A stretch of 64,000 nucleotides of DNA from Diplonema papillatum (lineage: Eukaryota > Euglenozoa > Diplonemea > Diplonemida > Diplonemidae), in NCBI GenBank assembly GCA_030068145.1, contig JAPJBO010000450.1, forward strand, positions 1 to 64,000. The letters are read 5' to 3'. A program made the position numbers and the translations under genes. Positions 38,578-49,408 of this stretch are shown in pieces. The notes beneath the pieces are model-generated. The model saw only the letters and a list, made by a program, of their open reading frames with translations. It did no database searches and was not told the DNA's origin. Every line of letters starts with the position of its first letter. Position 1 is the stretch's first letter.

Positions 38578-40290
38578 CTACTGCTTTCTCAGGAAAGCAC
38601 TGTTCTCGAACATGTCCGATCCGGTAGGGAACTCGCTGACAATGTTTGGGTAGTTGTTCTCGAAGAGGCGCTTGAATGTACTGCTGAGGGCGTAGCTGAG
38701 ACCCCACTCAGTGTAGGTCTCTGCGTTGCGAGACGTCGTGAGGAAGCGGTCCATACGCGTGCGCCGGTTGGTCTGTCTCAGGAAGAGCGTGTAGGTTGTC
38801 TCCGCGATGGCAAACCCGCTAGGACGGGTTTCCTCAGCCATCAGCCCGACCTGAAGGTCAACATCGTCAACACACTTGTAGACCCTGCGGAGCCTGCGCA
38901 GCACGCGGGCATCAGTTGTGATGTCTTCGAACTTCTCGATTGCGGTCAGCCCCAGTTTCTGGCGGAACTCGTTGTATCTCGGCATGCCACGCTCACGGTC
39001 ACGGAAGATGTCGATGGCACCCATGTCAAGGACATCGTCCCCAATCACAAGGTTCGACAGTGACTTCGGGTAGTTGTTCGTCGTGAGCTTGCACGTCGGC
39101 GCCTTCGCAAACCCAGTGATCAGGCTTTCGATTCCGTACCCCTCAACCAACGACCTTCCGGACGCGAACGAGTGCTTGAGGAGGGACTTGGTCTCGCCGT
39201 CCACGGTGATGTCGTCCGGCAGCAACGCGTGCATCTTGTACACAGCCACGAAGTCCTCCGTGTGCGAGAACCTGGCGCCCGCAACCGCCGGATCTGTGTC
39301 AGGCTCCAGCCTCTCCAGCGTGTTCCGGTACATCGTCCACATCGCGAGTGCGTCGGTGGTGTTGCCTCTGCCGACGCCCGTCAGAGTACTGTGCTGTAGC
39401 AAGATTCGGGTCCACTCCCGCGTGTGGATTTGCGAGTTCTGCAACGTGTTGATGAGGCGGGCAGTCTGGAAGAGGGCCTCGTCGTCGAAGTCCGGGTTGC
39501 GCGTCTTCAGCTGGTCGCAGATGTAGTTGTGTTCCTTCACGTACAACGTGTGCATCAGTTCAAGACCACTCCACAGGTTTTCTGTGAATCCACCGTCCAG
39601 TTGCCCCGTGCTGTTCGACTTCGGCAGAAACTCTCCGTCCATCGCCATCTTCCCATCTACGAGCGACCGCAACCGGAGCTGCGTCTGCAAATCCGAGCCG
39701 TAAACCTGCGACAGGTCCCACCAGTGGGTCGTCTGCGATCGCATGTATCCGTCCGAATCTCTCTTCGTCGGGTACAACGGAAACTTCCTCCCACGCTGGG
39801 TTCTCAAGTAGTACGGCGTCGCGTCGGTGTCCTTAGAGTGGGCGAACCAGTCGTGCGTCTGGAACTGGATCCACGCCGAGAAAAACAGGTTCAGTGACGG
39901 AATCTCTACCCGCCGCCCCCAGCGCGATGCCAGGAACGCTGACGACGCTACTTCGGGCCGTGGTTCCCACAGGTAGCTCGACGGCGGTGTCTCCGCCTCC
40001 CACGTGGACCGGACGTTCCTTCCGAACCGCATTCCGGCCGCCCCCAACTTCGGCAGATCTTTGTTGTTGCACGTCCCGTCTGCCGTCCGGTACCTGTAGT
40101 CGGCCTCCGTGCAGTTCACGCTCTGCAGCTCCTCATCCGTCGAGAAGTCGAACTCGAGAGACATCTGAGAGAAAAAGAAGTAGAACATCGAGAAGTAGAG
40201 GATTGCCGTCGGCCCATCCGCCAGGTACGCTTGCCGGGACGGCAGGACGTTCGCGAGGAGGTTCGCGATCTTTTGATCGATCGAAATCAT
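38578..40290 (-). CDS. Animal-type haem peroxidase / alpha-dioxygenase-like fatty acid oxygenase
   Basis: 570 residues from the ATG at 40288-40290. The distal haem region reads WIQFQTHDWFAHSKDT, with the Gln and His pattern (Q..HDW..H) of alpha-dioxygenases and linoleate diol synthases. LELMHTLYVKEHNYICDQL follows, then LINTLQNSQIHTREWT, whose His is the expected proximal haem ligand. YKMHALLPDDI and RERGMPRYNEFRQKLGL complete the family's signature; the last is near-invariant in cyclooxygenase-like enzymes. Family members add O2 to fatty acids to make oxylipins. There is no cytochrome P450 fusion as in fungal diol synthases. A hydrophobic stretch near residues 28-42 may associate with membrane. 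Length fits the dioxygenase domain alone (about 600). Confidence 0.85.
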   Translation of the reverse strand: MISIDQKIANLLANVLPSRQAYLADGPTAILYFSMFYFFFSQMSLEFDFSTDEELQSVNCTEADYRYRTADGTCNNKDLPKLGAAGMRFGRNVRSTWEAETPPSSYLWEPRPEVASSAFLASRWGRRVEIPSLNLFFSAWIQFQTHDWFAHSKDTDATPYYLRTQRGRKFPLYPTKRDSDGYMRSQTTHWWDLSQVYGSDLQTQLRLRSLVDGKMAMDGEFLPKSNSTGQLDGGFTENLWSGLELMHTLYVKEHNYICDQLKTRNPDFDDEALFQTARLINTLQNSQIHTREWTRILLQHSTLTGVGRGNTTDALAMWTMYRNTLERLEPDTDPAVAGARFSHTEDFVAVYKMHALLPDDITVDGETKSLLKHSFASGRSLVEGYGIESLITGFAKAPTCKLTTNNYPKSLSNLVIGDDVLDMGAIDIFRDRERGMPRYNEFRQKLGLTAIEKFEDITTDARVLRRLRRVYKCVDDVDLQVGLMAEETRPSGFAIAETTYTLFLRQTNRRTRMDRFLTTSRNAETYTEWGLSYALSSTFKRLFENNYPNIVSEFPTGSDMFENSAFLRKQ

Positions 40291-40382
40291 TTTAGTGGCC
40301 CTCCCTTGCTGTTTCTAAGTAAACCTGCATGGTAACGAGTGCACACGATTCATGAAAGAGGGTGGTAAAGTCCAGGCGAAGC

Positions 40383-40550
40383 TACACCCCGGACTTCAGC
40401 AACCATATACTAAGTCAATGCGGGAGTGAAAAAATGCGGGAGTGGCCACTTCCGCATTGCAGGAGTGCCACTCGCGCATTGAGGGAGTGAGGCCGACCGC
40501 ACAAACGACCGCAAAACAACCACTCCCGCAATCCGGAGTAGGTGCCCGGG
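40383..40550. repeat. Dispersed GGGAGTG repeat, short inverted copy (partner 44041-44375)
   Basis: The reverse complement of 40383-40550 matches 44041-44375, including GTTTTGCGGTCGTTTGTGCG and CTTAGTATATGG. It has only three of the 22-base ATGCGGGAGTGGC units that fill the partner. Confidence 0.85.
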
Positions 40551-41056
40551 GGGGCCGGCGCCGCCCCCTCCCGGACCCCCCCGAACTCCGTCTGACCCAC
40601 CGAACATTCTTGAGTTAGTGCTGATCACGGTTAGGGGGAGTGCCCTAAAGCAGGACCAGGAAAAAGCGAGAACAAAAACTGCTTTGCTTGGAACTTGGAT
40701 GGTGAAGCTCGGGCTGAAGCCCGTATGCGAGGAAACATGGATGGGCTCGGGTAGAACTAAAATTAGATATAATTTTTTGACGCTCATTCCTCGGAATATT
40801 ACGCTGTTGCAGTGCCCCTTCTGTCGGACTTGATGGCCCCTTGCAGCAACCCACTCCGCTGACGCGGCCCTTTGCGGCGTGCGGTGCTTGGCACATCCTT
40901 GCTGTGAGGCCATCGCCCTTCTGTGGTTCTCAGAGCTACGCTACCGACTTGCCCCGGCGCCCACGTGTGCCGCATTTCACCTCTTTTAGAGTGCAAGTTC
41001 ACTCAGGGCTTTTGGTGGTGGTGGCACACGGGCACACTGGCTGCCTATATACCTCC

Positions 41057-41400
41057 CGAAAGTGAGCCAAGGGCGAAGGACGTATCTGCGGCTGCTGCGG
41101 CAGTTGCCCGGTGGTAACCCCACGCAGAACGCGGGGAACGTGTTTTCCCAACTACCAACCTTCCCGACCGTAGCATCCGAGGAAGGTGCAAACATGAAAT
41201 GTGCTACGGTAGCCGTGCACGGGTCTTGGGCGCGTGCCTCGTACAGGGCGGCTGCTTTGTGATCCGCCGCGAAGTTCTCTCCTGGTGCAGTCCGGAGAGA
41301 CCGGCGCCGAGTTTCGGCTCACAGCCGGTTCCTTCGGGCGGCAACCTTAAGGGAGACAGAGCGCAGACACAATCCATCTTAAAAAGGACCACACACTCGC
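41057..41400. repeat. Dispersed repeat, copy 2 (partner 27500-27795)
   Basis: Same orientation as 27500-27795, with extra blocks (for example ACCAACCTTCCCGACCGTAG) lacking in copy 1. Confidence 0.8.
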
Positions 41401-42849
41401 TGGCCCTATAATTATTATGTTTGGTACGTACCCTCCTGGGTTCCCTCCTTCCCTGACGTTCTTCCTGCACTTCCTGTTCTGGCGCTCGCCGCTTGTCGCT
41501 GACGTCCTCGTGATGAGTACGTTTTGATGTATCGCGATAGAGACAGCGGCAGGAAATGCTATGCAGTTCAAAGGGGCGAAGCGGCTCAAGAGGGGGAAAC
41601 ATGGCGACCCGGAGGAAGAAACGGAAGAACACACGCGGATACGGAAGCTTGCGAGGGGGCCAATCATGAGGGAAGCACAAAACAAGAAAATAAAAATCGG
41701 GCCCGGAAGGAAGGCGCGCCCCTCCCATCGGCTGTTCAGGTCGTCAGAGGCCTGAATACAGGGGAACTTTGCGCTCACCTGAGCGGTCTCCAGAAAAGGG
41801 CAAAGACTCTTTGGAAAAAAATGGACTGGAGTGGCACGGCCATGCTGCAAGGAACATTTCGGGATAACGGCTTGCACACGAGCAAACTTGACGAGCCCAA
41901 CTCGAAATGGTGCTAAGCCTTCACGCATTAATGGATGTCGAAAAGGGCAGGACCGAGCTGGTGTTCGGCGAAGACACGCCAAAAAGGGATCAACGTTCGC
42001 TAATGTGGTTAGATGCATTACAAGGAGCCTCAGGTTCCTCATATTTTTTGGAGTCATAAAACTCTTAAGTTTGACCCGGTGTTCCCTGGCACGGAAGGCT
42101 TTCTGGGCCTTAGACAACCCCTCACTCTCTGGCTACTGCAGGAAACTCCTCCAGAGAGAAAGAGAGAGGGGGGAGAGGGAGAGGGGTGGATTCCCGTAGA
42201 AACAGCGCAGCACCCATCAGCATATCCCGCATTCACCCCAACCTTATCATTTGATGGCGATCGGTTTTGCTGTTTACGTTTATCAGTGCAAGACCCCACG
42301 CCTGGGAAAGGGGAAATTCTTGATCCTCCGGGGGATTGTGCCTCCGGTGGAATTTGCTTGAGTCCGGCCCGCCCTGATACTCATGGCAAGGAGAGACGTG
42401 GAGATAGCCAAGCGAAATTGCAAGGGGTTTGCGGCCGAGCCCCACAGAACTGAAGGGCGGCTGAACCTATCTAGACTGTTTCTTGCAGTAAGCGGCCGGT
42501 TTTTTGTTTGACTTGTGAGGCGGGGGGGAAAACTTAGTTTAATGTTTAGGCAGACCACTTCATTCCATTTCATACTTTGAGTCACTTTTACGTTACTGTT
42601 TACCGTTACATGTGTTTGCACATCCGTGTATCTTCGTATTTAGCTCATGTGACCGACGCCAGGTCTACGCTTTTCTATGAGAATACGTTCCTGGTTGTGC
42701 ATCATCGATATGTTTCCCCGCTTCCGAGTTGTGTGCAAGGGAAAGACATGCACGATTCTGTTTCTGGCTGGCTGTGGACTTGGACCCAACTGCATCACAC
42801 GAGGTTTTGAGCAAAAAAAAGACGTACGTTGGTGGGTGACATTGGCCTA

Positions 42850-42885
42850 AACGGGCCGAATTGATGTGAGCGTGCCGACATCAAT
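42850..42885. other. Hairpin with 13-base-pair stem
   Basis: GCCGAATTGATGT pairs with ACATCAATTCGGC across a 10-base loop. No gene is close, so its role is unknown. Confidence 0.65.
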
Positions 42886-44040
42886 TCGGCACGCGCAGGC
42901 ACCGGGGGGGAGGGGGGCGTCATCTCGGTGTTGCTTGCTGGTTCATCAACGCAAGATGAATGGAACGCTTCCCTTGCAGGAAACTGCTTCGTTGATCAGA
43001 ATTCCAACCCTGAGACGTGCACCGTGGCGGCCATGACAGGCACGTATTCCAAACAATGAAACAGACGAGAATCACGAGCTGGGCACAGCGCTAGGCTGAT
43101 GATCCGTGAAGGTTTCGAACGCATCATTTCCAAGAGTTGGGCGCTCAATTGTCGGTCTTGTCGCTAGCTGAGTTGCTGGGTGTACGTGGGCGAAACAAGG
43201 TGTCTACTCACTTGAGAAGATCAACAAGGCCAGCCATGCTGCATCTCAAACATGGCTTATACGCCAATATGAGAAGTAAAGATACCCCTTACTTTTCAAA
43301 ATTAAAATACTCGAAGACTGCCTTGTGCTTATTTCGACGGAGGCTAGAGGGGGAGAAGACAACTACAAAGTGGAATTTGTTGAACGCTTACGCCCGCCAC
43401 TAACCCAGGTACATCTGTGTTTCGTGTGGGCTACAGCACATTTACCTCCTTTGAGATTGGAATATTGTTGCGATAGTGGGGAGTCATCGGCATGCCGATG
43501 AGTACTACGAGATGTCGGGATGAGCAGTCTCCTCAAGTATTTTCCTACAAAGCGGGTGCTGCAAGAAGCACTGGCACGTCGGGATCGGGTTAGTGGCCGA
43601 TGGGGTGATGGTGAGTTGTGGTGAGTGGATGTGGATATGCCACCACGTGGGTTGCTGCTAGGGTGTGTCCCTTGCCGCAAAACGAATGAACAATATGAGA
43701 TCGGTCTTCCAACAAGCAACCGCACCCTTGCGCCCTAATCCCTATTGCAACTCAACCTACAGGAGGTGCTGATGTGAATTCAAGGCCGTGGCTTTTTCGA
43801 CCCGTTCTTTGCGCACCGGCTGCAAAATTGGACACCCTTACATTCCAGGCGCCTTTGTTAAGAGGGGCTGGGCTTTGTTAAGAGGCAACTGGACCCAGAT
43901 ACGCCCTGGCACTCGCAAAAACAAGGAGAAAAAAAAAGAGAGATGGGGGGAGAAAAACTTAGTTCGTAGTAGTTAGTGCGTAGTGTTCAAGCCAAAGTAC
44001 CACTGGGGTGGGGCGACGAGATATAAGCGTACACCTCGGA

Positions 44041-44375
44041 CTCCCACTCCAGATTGCGGGAGTGGTTTTGCGGTCGTTTGTGCGGCCGGCCTCACTCCCT
44101 CAATGCGGGAGTAGCACTCCCTCAATGCGGGAGTGGCACTCCCTCAATGCGGGAGTGGCACTCCCTCAGTGCGTGAGTGGCACTCCCTCAATGCGGTAGT
44201 GGCCCTCCCTCGATGCGAGAGTGGCACTCCCTCAATGCGGGAGTGGGACCCCTCGATGCGGGAGTGGCACTCCCTCAATGCGGGAGTGGCACTCCCGCAA
44301 TGCGGAGTGGCCAGTGCGGCATTTTTGACTCCCGCGTTGACTTAGTATATGGCTGCTGAAGTCTGGGGTGTGGGG
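44041..44375. repeat. Dispersed repeat with ~11 hairpin-forming 22/23-base units
   Basis: CACTCCCTCAATGCGGGAGTG is itself an inverted repeat (CACTCCC / GGGAGTG) and recurs head to tail from 44091 to 44315. The outer parts match the inverted copy at 40383-40550. There are no spacers of unique sequence and no cas genes, so it is not CRISPR. Confidence 0.88.
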
Positions 44376-44948
44376 ACCATCTCCGGGGAAACAAACATTT
44401 TGGCACATGAACAAAAAATGGAAGAACTTAGTGTAGAACTCCCCGAGTAGTAGGGTATGAACCTTGAGGGTGGCCCCCTGTATTATTTTGTCTTCAGGAA
44501 TGGGCGCATCGGTGCTCAGTGTGTAATGTGCTCGGTGTGTAATCACCTGTTTGGAGCAACTGACAACACTTTTGGATGACGACAAACACGTTTGTTACTT
44601 TTGGTGGCTCGTTCAGGACCTTGACAAAAACTCGAACTGGGAGAAGCGCATTCGTACGACGCGGCCACACGCAGAGTTCCCGTCCAGTGTGTGGTTGGCA
44701 CAAGCGAACCTTAGGACTTGGCATTGGCAGTAGTAGTAGATGTTTGAACTTGATATGCAGCAACTATCTGTGACGATAGACTGCACAAGCCGCAACAGAC
44801 CACCTCTTTGCACGCGTCGTGTCATGCTTCAGTCGCTTCTTGCCCCGCGCACTGTTTGTCTCCGGTGCGCGCTTCACGTCCGATGTGCAGTTTGACGACG
44901 AGCTCGAGGAATCACCAGCTGATTCGACACACTTCTTTTTCCATATCA

Positions 44949-45719
44949 GTCATTCTCCTGGCGACCGTTCAAATATGGAAGAAACCATCTGGATGGTCAA
45001 CCCCTCGTCATTTTCTTTGGTCCGAGGGCGTTTTTGAACTGTTTTGAATCCGATCTTTTCATTCCGACCCTCAGTGGGCTCCGAAGCTCGATATTGACGG
45101 GCTTAAGCCCAAAAATAGGTTTTGCGAAAAACGCATTCTCGTGTTTTGCCATCGAGGGGGTCGCCAGTTTTTCTGTAGCACCCCGGGAACAGAGTTCCCA
45201 GGCATGCTCCGGATTAAAACCATCTTTGATTGACCAAATTAGAGGCGGGGATGGTGGGTGTATGGGCTGCAACAGCTTTCCCCTGTGATACCACAAGGGG
45301 CACCATGAGGGCCTAGCACCCTGTGGGCTCAGTACCCGCCATCCCAGTTCTGAAGTGCGTTCATAGGGTGATGGTAATTTGCCTGGTGAAGTGGGGTGCA
45401 ACAGGAGGGCCATGGGGGTCAACCTTTTGTGTGATCCGAGGTGGTATTTTGACGATTTCGCGACCGATCTTTCCATTCCGTGTCTTCTCGGGAGCAACAG
45501 GCACGTATCACACGCGCCCCCGGTATAATCTAAGTATAGTTATATCGGGCCGAACTTGTCCAAGGGGGGTCGTCATTTTTTTCTAAAACCCCGGGAACAG
45601 AGAGACCAGGGACACCTGCGCTCATAGCATCAAAGGTTGGTCGATTTAGTGACACCTTTGGTGACGGTATGCTCTGCAATAGGATGGTCATTTTTGAACG
45701 GTCGCCAGGAGAATGACTG
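44949..45719. mobile_element. TA-flanked TIR element (MITE, ~770 bases)
   Basis: The left end TCAGTCATTCTCCTGGCGAC...CGTTCAAA and the right end ...GGAGAATGACTGA are inverted repeats of about 28 bases, each flanked by TA. Internally the block GAGGGGGTCGCCAG ... CCCCGGGAACAGAG (about 45160) recurs in changed form at about 45565. No ORF. The right end touches the TATATATATA where the next transposon begins. Confidence 0.78.
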
Positions 45720-45764
45720 ATATATATATAGTGGACGATGCCCCCCACCCCCCCCCCCCAGGCA

Positions 45765-45898
45765 TCTTGTTAAGAACCATCCATCCATCCATCAGCCGGC
45801 TGACCCCCCCCCCCCCCCCTCAGGCTATTTTCACTGTGGAGGGGGGTCTGGTTTATCCGGCCATCCGGCCAAAGTGGCTGATCCTTAACAAGAGCGCT
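45765..45898. mobile_element. Small nested insertion in the left TIR
   Basis: Present on the left but absent from the mirrored right end. Its ends ATCTTGTTAAGAACC and GATCCTTAACAAGAGC are inverted, and CATCAGCC/GGCTGATC continue the symmetry. It also holds a CCATCCATCCATCCAT microsatellite and long C runs. Confidence 0.5.
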
Positions 45899-46325
45899 GC
45901 CCCCCCCCCCCTTTGCACTAATAAAACCTTTTTTGATGTCACCCCATACTGGCCCCGAACCCCCACCTGTGTGGCCCAAAACGGTTCCCAAACGGTTTTT
46001 GGCGGGCTGAGTCGAGGTAAAGGGGTCTCTGAAGGCCCACGAATAGGCCCAGGTGGGCCCAGGTAGGCCCAGGTAGGCCCCTGGAGCGCGAGGGGGAGAG
46101 TCCCCAAAATGGGGTCATTTTCGGGCCTCGCCACTACTCAAGCTAGTCAAACACTTTCTGGCCTCCAGCGGGAAACCCAGACTTCAAAACGACAAGATCG
46201 GCTGTGTCAGCGGGTCCTCTTGAAGCCGAAGAATGCTCTCGGGGGTCACAGTTAGCCCCATGTGCGCAGCGCCAGCAGTGGGCAGGCACACGCTTAGAAT
46301 GTGCGGTGGCAAGTGCGCCCTGCCT
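45899..46325. repeat. Left terminal inverted repeat of the transposon
   Basis: Inverted match of 48368-48838. Contains GGCCCAGGTGGGCCCAGG microrepeats. Confidence 0.88.
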
Positions 46326-46427
46326 AGAATCCGGCTTCACCCGCTTTTGAGAACACAGTGCTTACCAGGAAAACGCAGAATATAAGGTGGAAAAATGCAA
46401 AAGAACCAAGAGGTGGAGATGGCGACT

Positions 46428-48305
46428 TCACTTTTTCTGACGCTTGCTTGGAGGGGCTGCATCTGAACTCCGTTCACTGGACTTGGATGTCTTTGGACGC
46501 GGTTTGGCCTGGGCTTTTGCTGATGGCTTCTCCTTGGGTGGATGTTTTCCCCGGGCCCTGTTTTTTATTTCCTGGTCTGCCATCTTGGCAAACATCTCTT
46601 TCTTCTTTGTCCTCTTTTTCTGCATCTTCTCGGCCACGGTCTCCTGTTCATCACTGGAAGCACTTGAGCCAATGTCGTCTGAACACCTTGAGCAGTCAGT
46701 ATCTGACTCGCCCAGTGGCAGTTTGTCCGAAACCTTGGCAACAAACTTGAACTTTATGACGTGGACTCGCTTTTTGAGCAGAAAGCCATTGTCGCCAGAG
46801 TGCTCGTGTACCGATAAGGCACCTGTCAGGGGGTCTCGCTCGAAAGAAGAAATCATCATGAGGTTCGGTATGTCGAGCACCTCAAATTCAGCAACCTGGC
46901 TGCGAAGGCAAAGCTTGGGCGCCGTTGTGTTTCGGATCTGTTCGATGGCTTTTTTAACTTGCCCGAGGTTCAGAATGTCTGTGGACTTGGACACCATCTC
47001 CAGTTTCCTGCTGATGGCTCCGAAGTGCTGGTCCCGGTCATTCTTTCCGTGCCCTCCAACAAAAAAGTTGATGGACTGTGTGTCAGGATCTAGCAGGAGA
47101 CGACTAACAGAAAGCACCGATCGGAAGTGCCGACCAGAGTCCATCCAAAAGATGACCTTGCGGTCCTGCGGGAGGCGGTTCTTGACCAATTCGTAAGCAC
47201 GCACGAATACCATGGAGTCCTGATTATGCGTGCGAAGAAGCACATCCACATGGTGCCGCCTGACAACTACATCTTCGGTCCAGTGTAGGCCGAAACCGAG
47301 CAGTGAGAAGGCACCCTGGCTGTAAAAGAGCTTTCCGGGCTCCTGCTTCAACATGGGCAGCCTTCCCTTCTGCTTGAAGTCGACAGTGACTACCACAGTC
47401 CCGGCGGGTGGTGATGTGTAGTGCGCTCTGTAGGCGCTCCGTTGTCGTTCTGCACTGGTCGTGTGGTGTTGGACCTCCATGAGCTGGTGCAAGAAGCCGC
47501 TCATGCACTTTCTTACCCGTTCCGGGATCATCTTCTCATACAGGCAAGCGGTGAGGAACATCGGGTTGTTGGCGTTGTACCAATGCGCTGAGGTCAGGTG
47601 CTGGCGGTTCGCGTCAATGTATCGCCGCATCTGAGATTTGACGGTCTCCCCCGCATCGCAGATGTCACACACGTCAGTTCGTCGGGACAGATGCTGAAAC
47701 TTCGGATTCCGCATGCGCCGGTACGTAGTGTACGACACCTCATCCTGCAGGTCGCTCTCGTCGTACACAAGACGGTACGGTACCAAGAGGTTGTGTGCCG
47801 TGACAGGCTCTTCTTCTTCTTCTTTTGAAAGCCTCTTCAGTACCCTTGATGTTGGCGTGGAGAATTGGTCATGCTCCTGAGATACCTTTTCACGCATCTC
47901 TGGTGTGACAACTGTGGGCCTCCCGCCAACGCCAATCTCGGCAGCCTTTCCCCGGTTCTTCCAGAGATTGTCACCCACGACCATTCCAACAGCCCTGTAC
48001 CGGGCACGTGCCCAGTCCAAACCGCTCACGATGCGTCGCCGGCTCGCCTCGTCGTCAAGGCTGTTGAAGGCTTCTGAAAGCCTACCAGAAAGGCGCTTCC
48101 AGATGTCAACCTTCTCCTCCTCTGTCATTAGGGCGAGAAAGAAACCGATCAGGTCGTCACCAGAGACCTTTTCACAAAAGGTCCTGCTGGCTACGAGTCG
48201 TCTCTGCATGGACTGACCACGTCTTGTTTCCTCATGAAACGGCGATAACTTCTGCATTGCTCGCACCGATGACTCCACGAACTCCAGACCCGTGATCTTT
48301 GGCAT
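46428..48305 (-). CDS. DDD/E-type transposase of the TIR transposon
   Basis: 625 residues, ATG at 48303-48305, stop just inside the left TIR. A helical N-terminus is followed by GVGGRPTVVTPEMREKV (helix-turn-helix-like), a Cys pair CDICD near 215, then a probable catalytic core: VVVTVDFKQKGRLP (first Asp), KVIFWMDSGRHFRSV (second Asp) and FFVGGHGKNDRDQHFG (third acidic residue region). The D...SDxG.hF... spacing and the HGK block are typical of eukaryotic DDE/D transposases; I recall HGK-D-G motifs from Dada/KDZ-like families but cannot assign one. The C-terminus is Lys-rich (KKRTKKKE, PKEKPSAKAQAKPRPK) and probably nuclear-targeting and DNA-binding. The uninterrupted frame and well-kept TIRs suggest recent activity. 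Confidence 0.78.
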   Translation of the reverse strand: MPKITGLEFVESSVRAMQKLSPFHEETRRGQSMQRRLVASRTFCEKVSGDDLIGFFLALMTEEEKVDIWKRLSGRLSEAFNSLDDEASRRRIVSGLDWARARYRAVGMVVGDNLWKNRGKAAEIGVGGRPTVVTPEMREKVSQEHDQFSTPTSRVLKRLSKEEEEEPVTAHNLLVPYRLVYDESDLQDEVSYTTYRRMRNPKFQHLSRRTDVCDICDAGETVKSQMRRYIDANRQHLTSAHWYNANNPMFLTACLYEKMIPERVRKCMSGFLHQLMEVQHHTTSAERQRSAYRAHYTSPPAGTVVVTVDFKQKGRLPMLKQEPGKLFYSQGAFSLLGFGLHWTEDVVVRRHHVDVLLRTHNQDSMVFVRAYELVKNRLPQDRKVIFWMDSGRHFRSVLSVSRLLLDPDTQSINFFVGGHGKNDRDQHFGAISRKLEMVSKSTDILNLGQVKKAIEQIRNTTAPKLCLRSQVAEFEVLDIPNLMMISSFERDPLTGALSVHEHSGDNGFLLKKRVHVIKFKFVAKVSDKLPLGESDTDCSRCSDDIGSSASSDEQETVAEKMQKKRTKKKEMFAKMADQEIKNRARGKHPPKEKPSAKAQAKPRPKTSKSSERSSDAAPPSKRQKK

Positions 48306-48367
48306 TTTCCCCTCTCTTAGTTTCCGTTTTCCTGGGTCAACCTGTATTCTTAATTAGTACTGCTGGT

Positions 48368-48838
48368 AAAGGCAGGGTGCACCTGCTGCACCCACTCTAT
48401 TTACAATGTGTGCCTGCCCACTGCAGGCGCTGCAGGCGGGGTGGCCAAGTAGGGCTATCTGTGACCCCTGAGAACACTCTTCGGCTTCAAGAGGACCCGC
48501 TGGTGGCTATCTACAGCGGAACACAGCCGATCTTGTCGTTGTGTAGTCTGGGTTTCCCGCTGGAGGCCAGAAGGTGTTTGACTAGCTTGAGTAGTGGCGA
48601 GGCTTTGAAAATGACCCCATTTTGGGGGCACACCCCCTCGCACTGAGAGCCCGCTCCGGGGCCCACCTGGGCCCACCTGGGCCCATTCGTGGGCCTTCAG
48701 AGACCCCTTTACCTCGACTCAGCCCGTCAAAAACCGTTTGGGACCCGTTTTGGGCCACACAGATGGGGGTTCGGGGCCAGTATGGAGTGACGTCAAAAAA
48801 TATTTTATTAGTGCAAAGGGGGGGGGGGGGTTTTGGCA
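48368..48838. repeat. Right terminal inverted repeat of the transposon
   Basis: Inverted match of 45899-46325, starting (outside-in) from the poly-C/TTTGCAC block. Confidence 0.88.
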
Positions 48839-48855
48839 TCGTCTCATATATATAT

Positions 48856-49408
48856 TCCCCCTCGCGGGTTGCCCCCGCGGCCGAGTTCGACTCCCCTATG
48901 TTCCTTGCATTCACCTGCTCGTCTTCGCGGCTCCGTGCAGTAGATGTCGTCGCAGATACGGGAGCAAAACGGAGCAGTGATTGCATCCAAACGATTCGAG
49001 CGCGGCGGCAGCAGAAATTTGCGAGCCGCGACAACAGTCGGACGAGGTGCTTCATTGGCATCTCAGTGTGGGATACAGCGGGCACGGGCCGTCAGCGGAA
49101 TATGACAACTGACACGGGGTTTTCTCCGCGGCCCTGAGCAGACCAACTCATCGGTGCAGCAGAAGGGCCAGAATGCGTCGGTGTCCCTCGTTGTCGCCGC
49201 CTTTTATCTACTTCCTGAGCCTTAGCCACGGGTGCCGCTTGAAACGTTGGCCTCGGCAAAAAAGAAAAGCAAAAAGGAACTCGGCTCGAGTATGCGCTAC
49301 GACGACAACTGGATGGTATCTCACGTTGGGGGACTTGTTCGATTCTCCACACACACTCTTCCAGTTTCTGGGTACGGGTGTTGCTGCTTTGCGCAAGCGG
49401 TTTCGTGC
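48856..49408. other. Region without a recognisable gene
   Basis: No supported feature between the transposon and the phosphatase stop codon. Confidence 0.4.

Larger units (their letters stand above)
40551..43950. other. Repeat-rich region without a recognisable gene
   Basis: Contains a copy of the leader-type repeat of 35905-35990 at about 40616-40712, the dispersed repeat at 41057-41400, a GGGGAAAACTTAGTTTAATG block (42529) also found at 36580, and a hairpin at 42850. A 256-residue minus frame at 41347-42117 has no protein-like conservation that I can see and overlaps the repeat, so I do not call it. Confidence 0.5.
45720..48855. mobile_element. Complete DNA transposon with ~430-470-base TIRs and a transposase gene
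   Basis: Sequence 45899-46325 is the inverted, roughly 85% identical counterpart of 48368-48838; both start with a poly-C run followed by TTTGCACTAATAAAA. Outside the poly-C both ends carry GACGATGCC. The flanks are ATATATATAT (45720-45730 and 48846-48855), probably the target duplication of about 10 bases. A 130-base piece with its own CTTGTTAAG inverted ends (about 45765-45898) is nested in the left TIR. The transposase at 46428-48305 sits between the TIRs. Confidence 0.85.

Noticed and set aside
41347-42117. 256-residue minus-strand frame
   Set aside because: It overlaps a dispersed repeat and its translation shows no domain or conserved pattern; kept only as a remark.
44091-44315. Palindromic 22-base repeats as a CRISPR array
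   Set aside because: Units are directly adjacent without spacers and there are no cas genes.
48860-48905. tRNA gene suggested by GAGTTCGACTCCCC
   Set aside because: Only a B-box-like block; no A box at a proper distance and no cloverleaf.
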